Assembly: GCA_039000515.1 (NCBI GenBank)
Contig: JBCFYV010000012.1
Coordinates: 126,300,132 to 126,364,131, forward strand
Reading direction: 5' to 3'
Length of the DNA stretch: 64,000 bases
DNA from: Timema cristinae
Taxonomy: Eukaryota; Arthropoda; Insecta; Phasmatodea; Timematidae
The first letter of the stretch is position 1. The stretch itself is not shown here. The text below holds more notes on this DNA, generated by a model that saw only the letters and a list, made by a program, of their open reading frames with translations, searched no databases and had not been told where the DNA came from.

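Noticed and set aside
3762..64000. The whole locus as a pseudogene
   Set aside because: Only a handful of 1-2 base indels in 9.4 kb of coding sequence, no substituted stop codons, and intact splice sites; consensus error is more likely.

Overview
The window is eukaryotic and holds most of one gene, read on the minus strand: the heavy chain of cytoplasmic dynein 2 (DYNC2H1; che-3 in nematodes, btv in flies), the motor for retrograde intraflagellar transport in cilia. I placed 55 exons (about 9.4 kb, roughly 3,150 residues). The first, at 63938-64000, is cut by the window edge and lies in the N-terminal tail. The last, at 3762-4013, lies just after the stalk, at the start of AAA5. The true start codon, the first tail exons, the rest of AAA5, AAA6 and the C-terminal domain lie outside. 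Exons were placed by similarity to the family as I remember it, by splice sites (GT-AG throughout except one GC-AG intron) and by matching reading phase at each junction. The species cannot be fixed. A mariner-type transposase of a kind common in arthropod genomes and abundant tRNA-derived SINEs suggest an arthropod, perhaps an insect; this is a weak inference.

Layout along the plus strand (protein C- to N-terminus): 3.7-7.7 kb stalk, microtubule-binding tip and end of AAA4; 9.2-13.1 kb AAA4; 14.4-19.5 kb AAA3; 19.6-22.1 kb AAA2; 22.2-26.4 kb AAA1; 26.6-43.0 kb linker and upper tail; 47.2-64.0 kb tail. No other host gene was found. The rest is intron: about 23.5 kb (some 37% of the window) is minisatellite arrays with units of 25-101 bp, and much of the remainder is SINEs, MITE-like elements, a broken mariner-type element, hAT remnants and AT-rich dispersed repeats.

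The most striking signal is how the minisatellites sit on the gene. In 13 introns the repeat unit is not ordinary intron sequence: it is the last 11-66 bases of the upstream exon joined to its 5' splice site and the first 6-41 bases of the intron, copied in tandem from 2 to about 75 times. In every case the copy next to the exon body gives the correct mRNA, and the rest are decoy donor sites inside the intron. Only one array (24735-26035) seems to sit on a 3' splice site. This looks like a repeated process of minisatellite growth seeded at exon-intron donor junctions, with two-copy starting states (22177-22298, 41916-41981) and large arrays in the same gene.

Four exons and one exon junction carry small indels, mostly in short homopolymers, including the AAA1 Walker A exon. 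Because the rest of the reading frame and splice sites are intact, I favour assembly or consensus errors over a dead gene.
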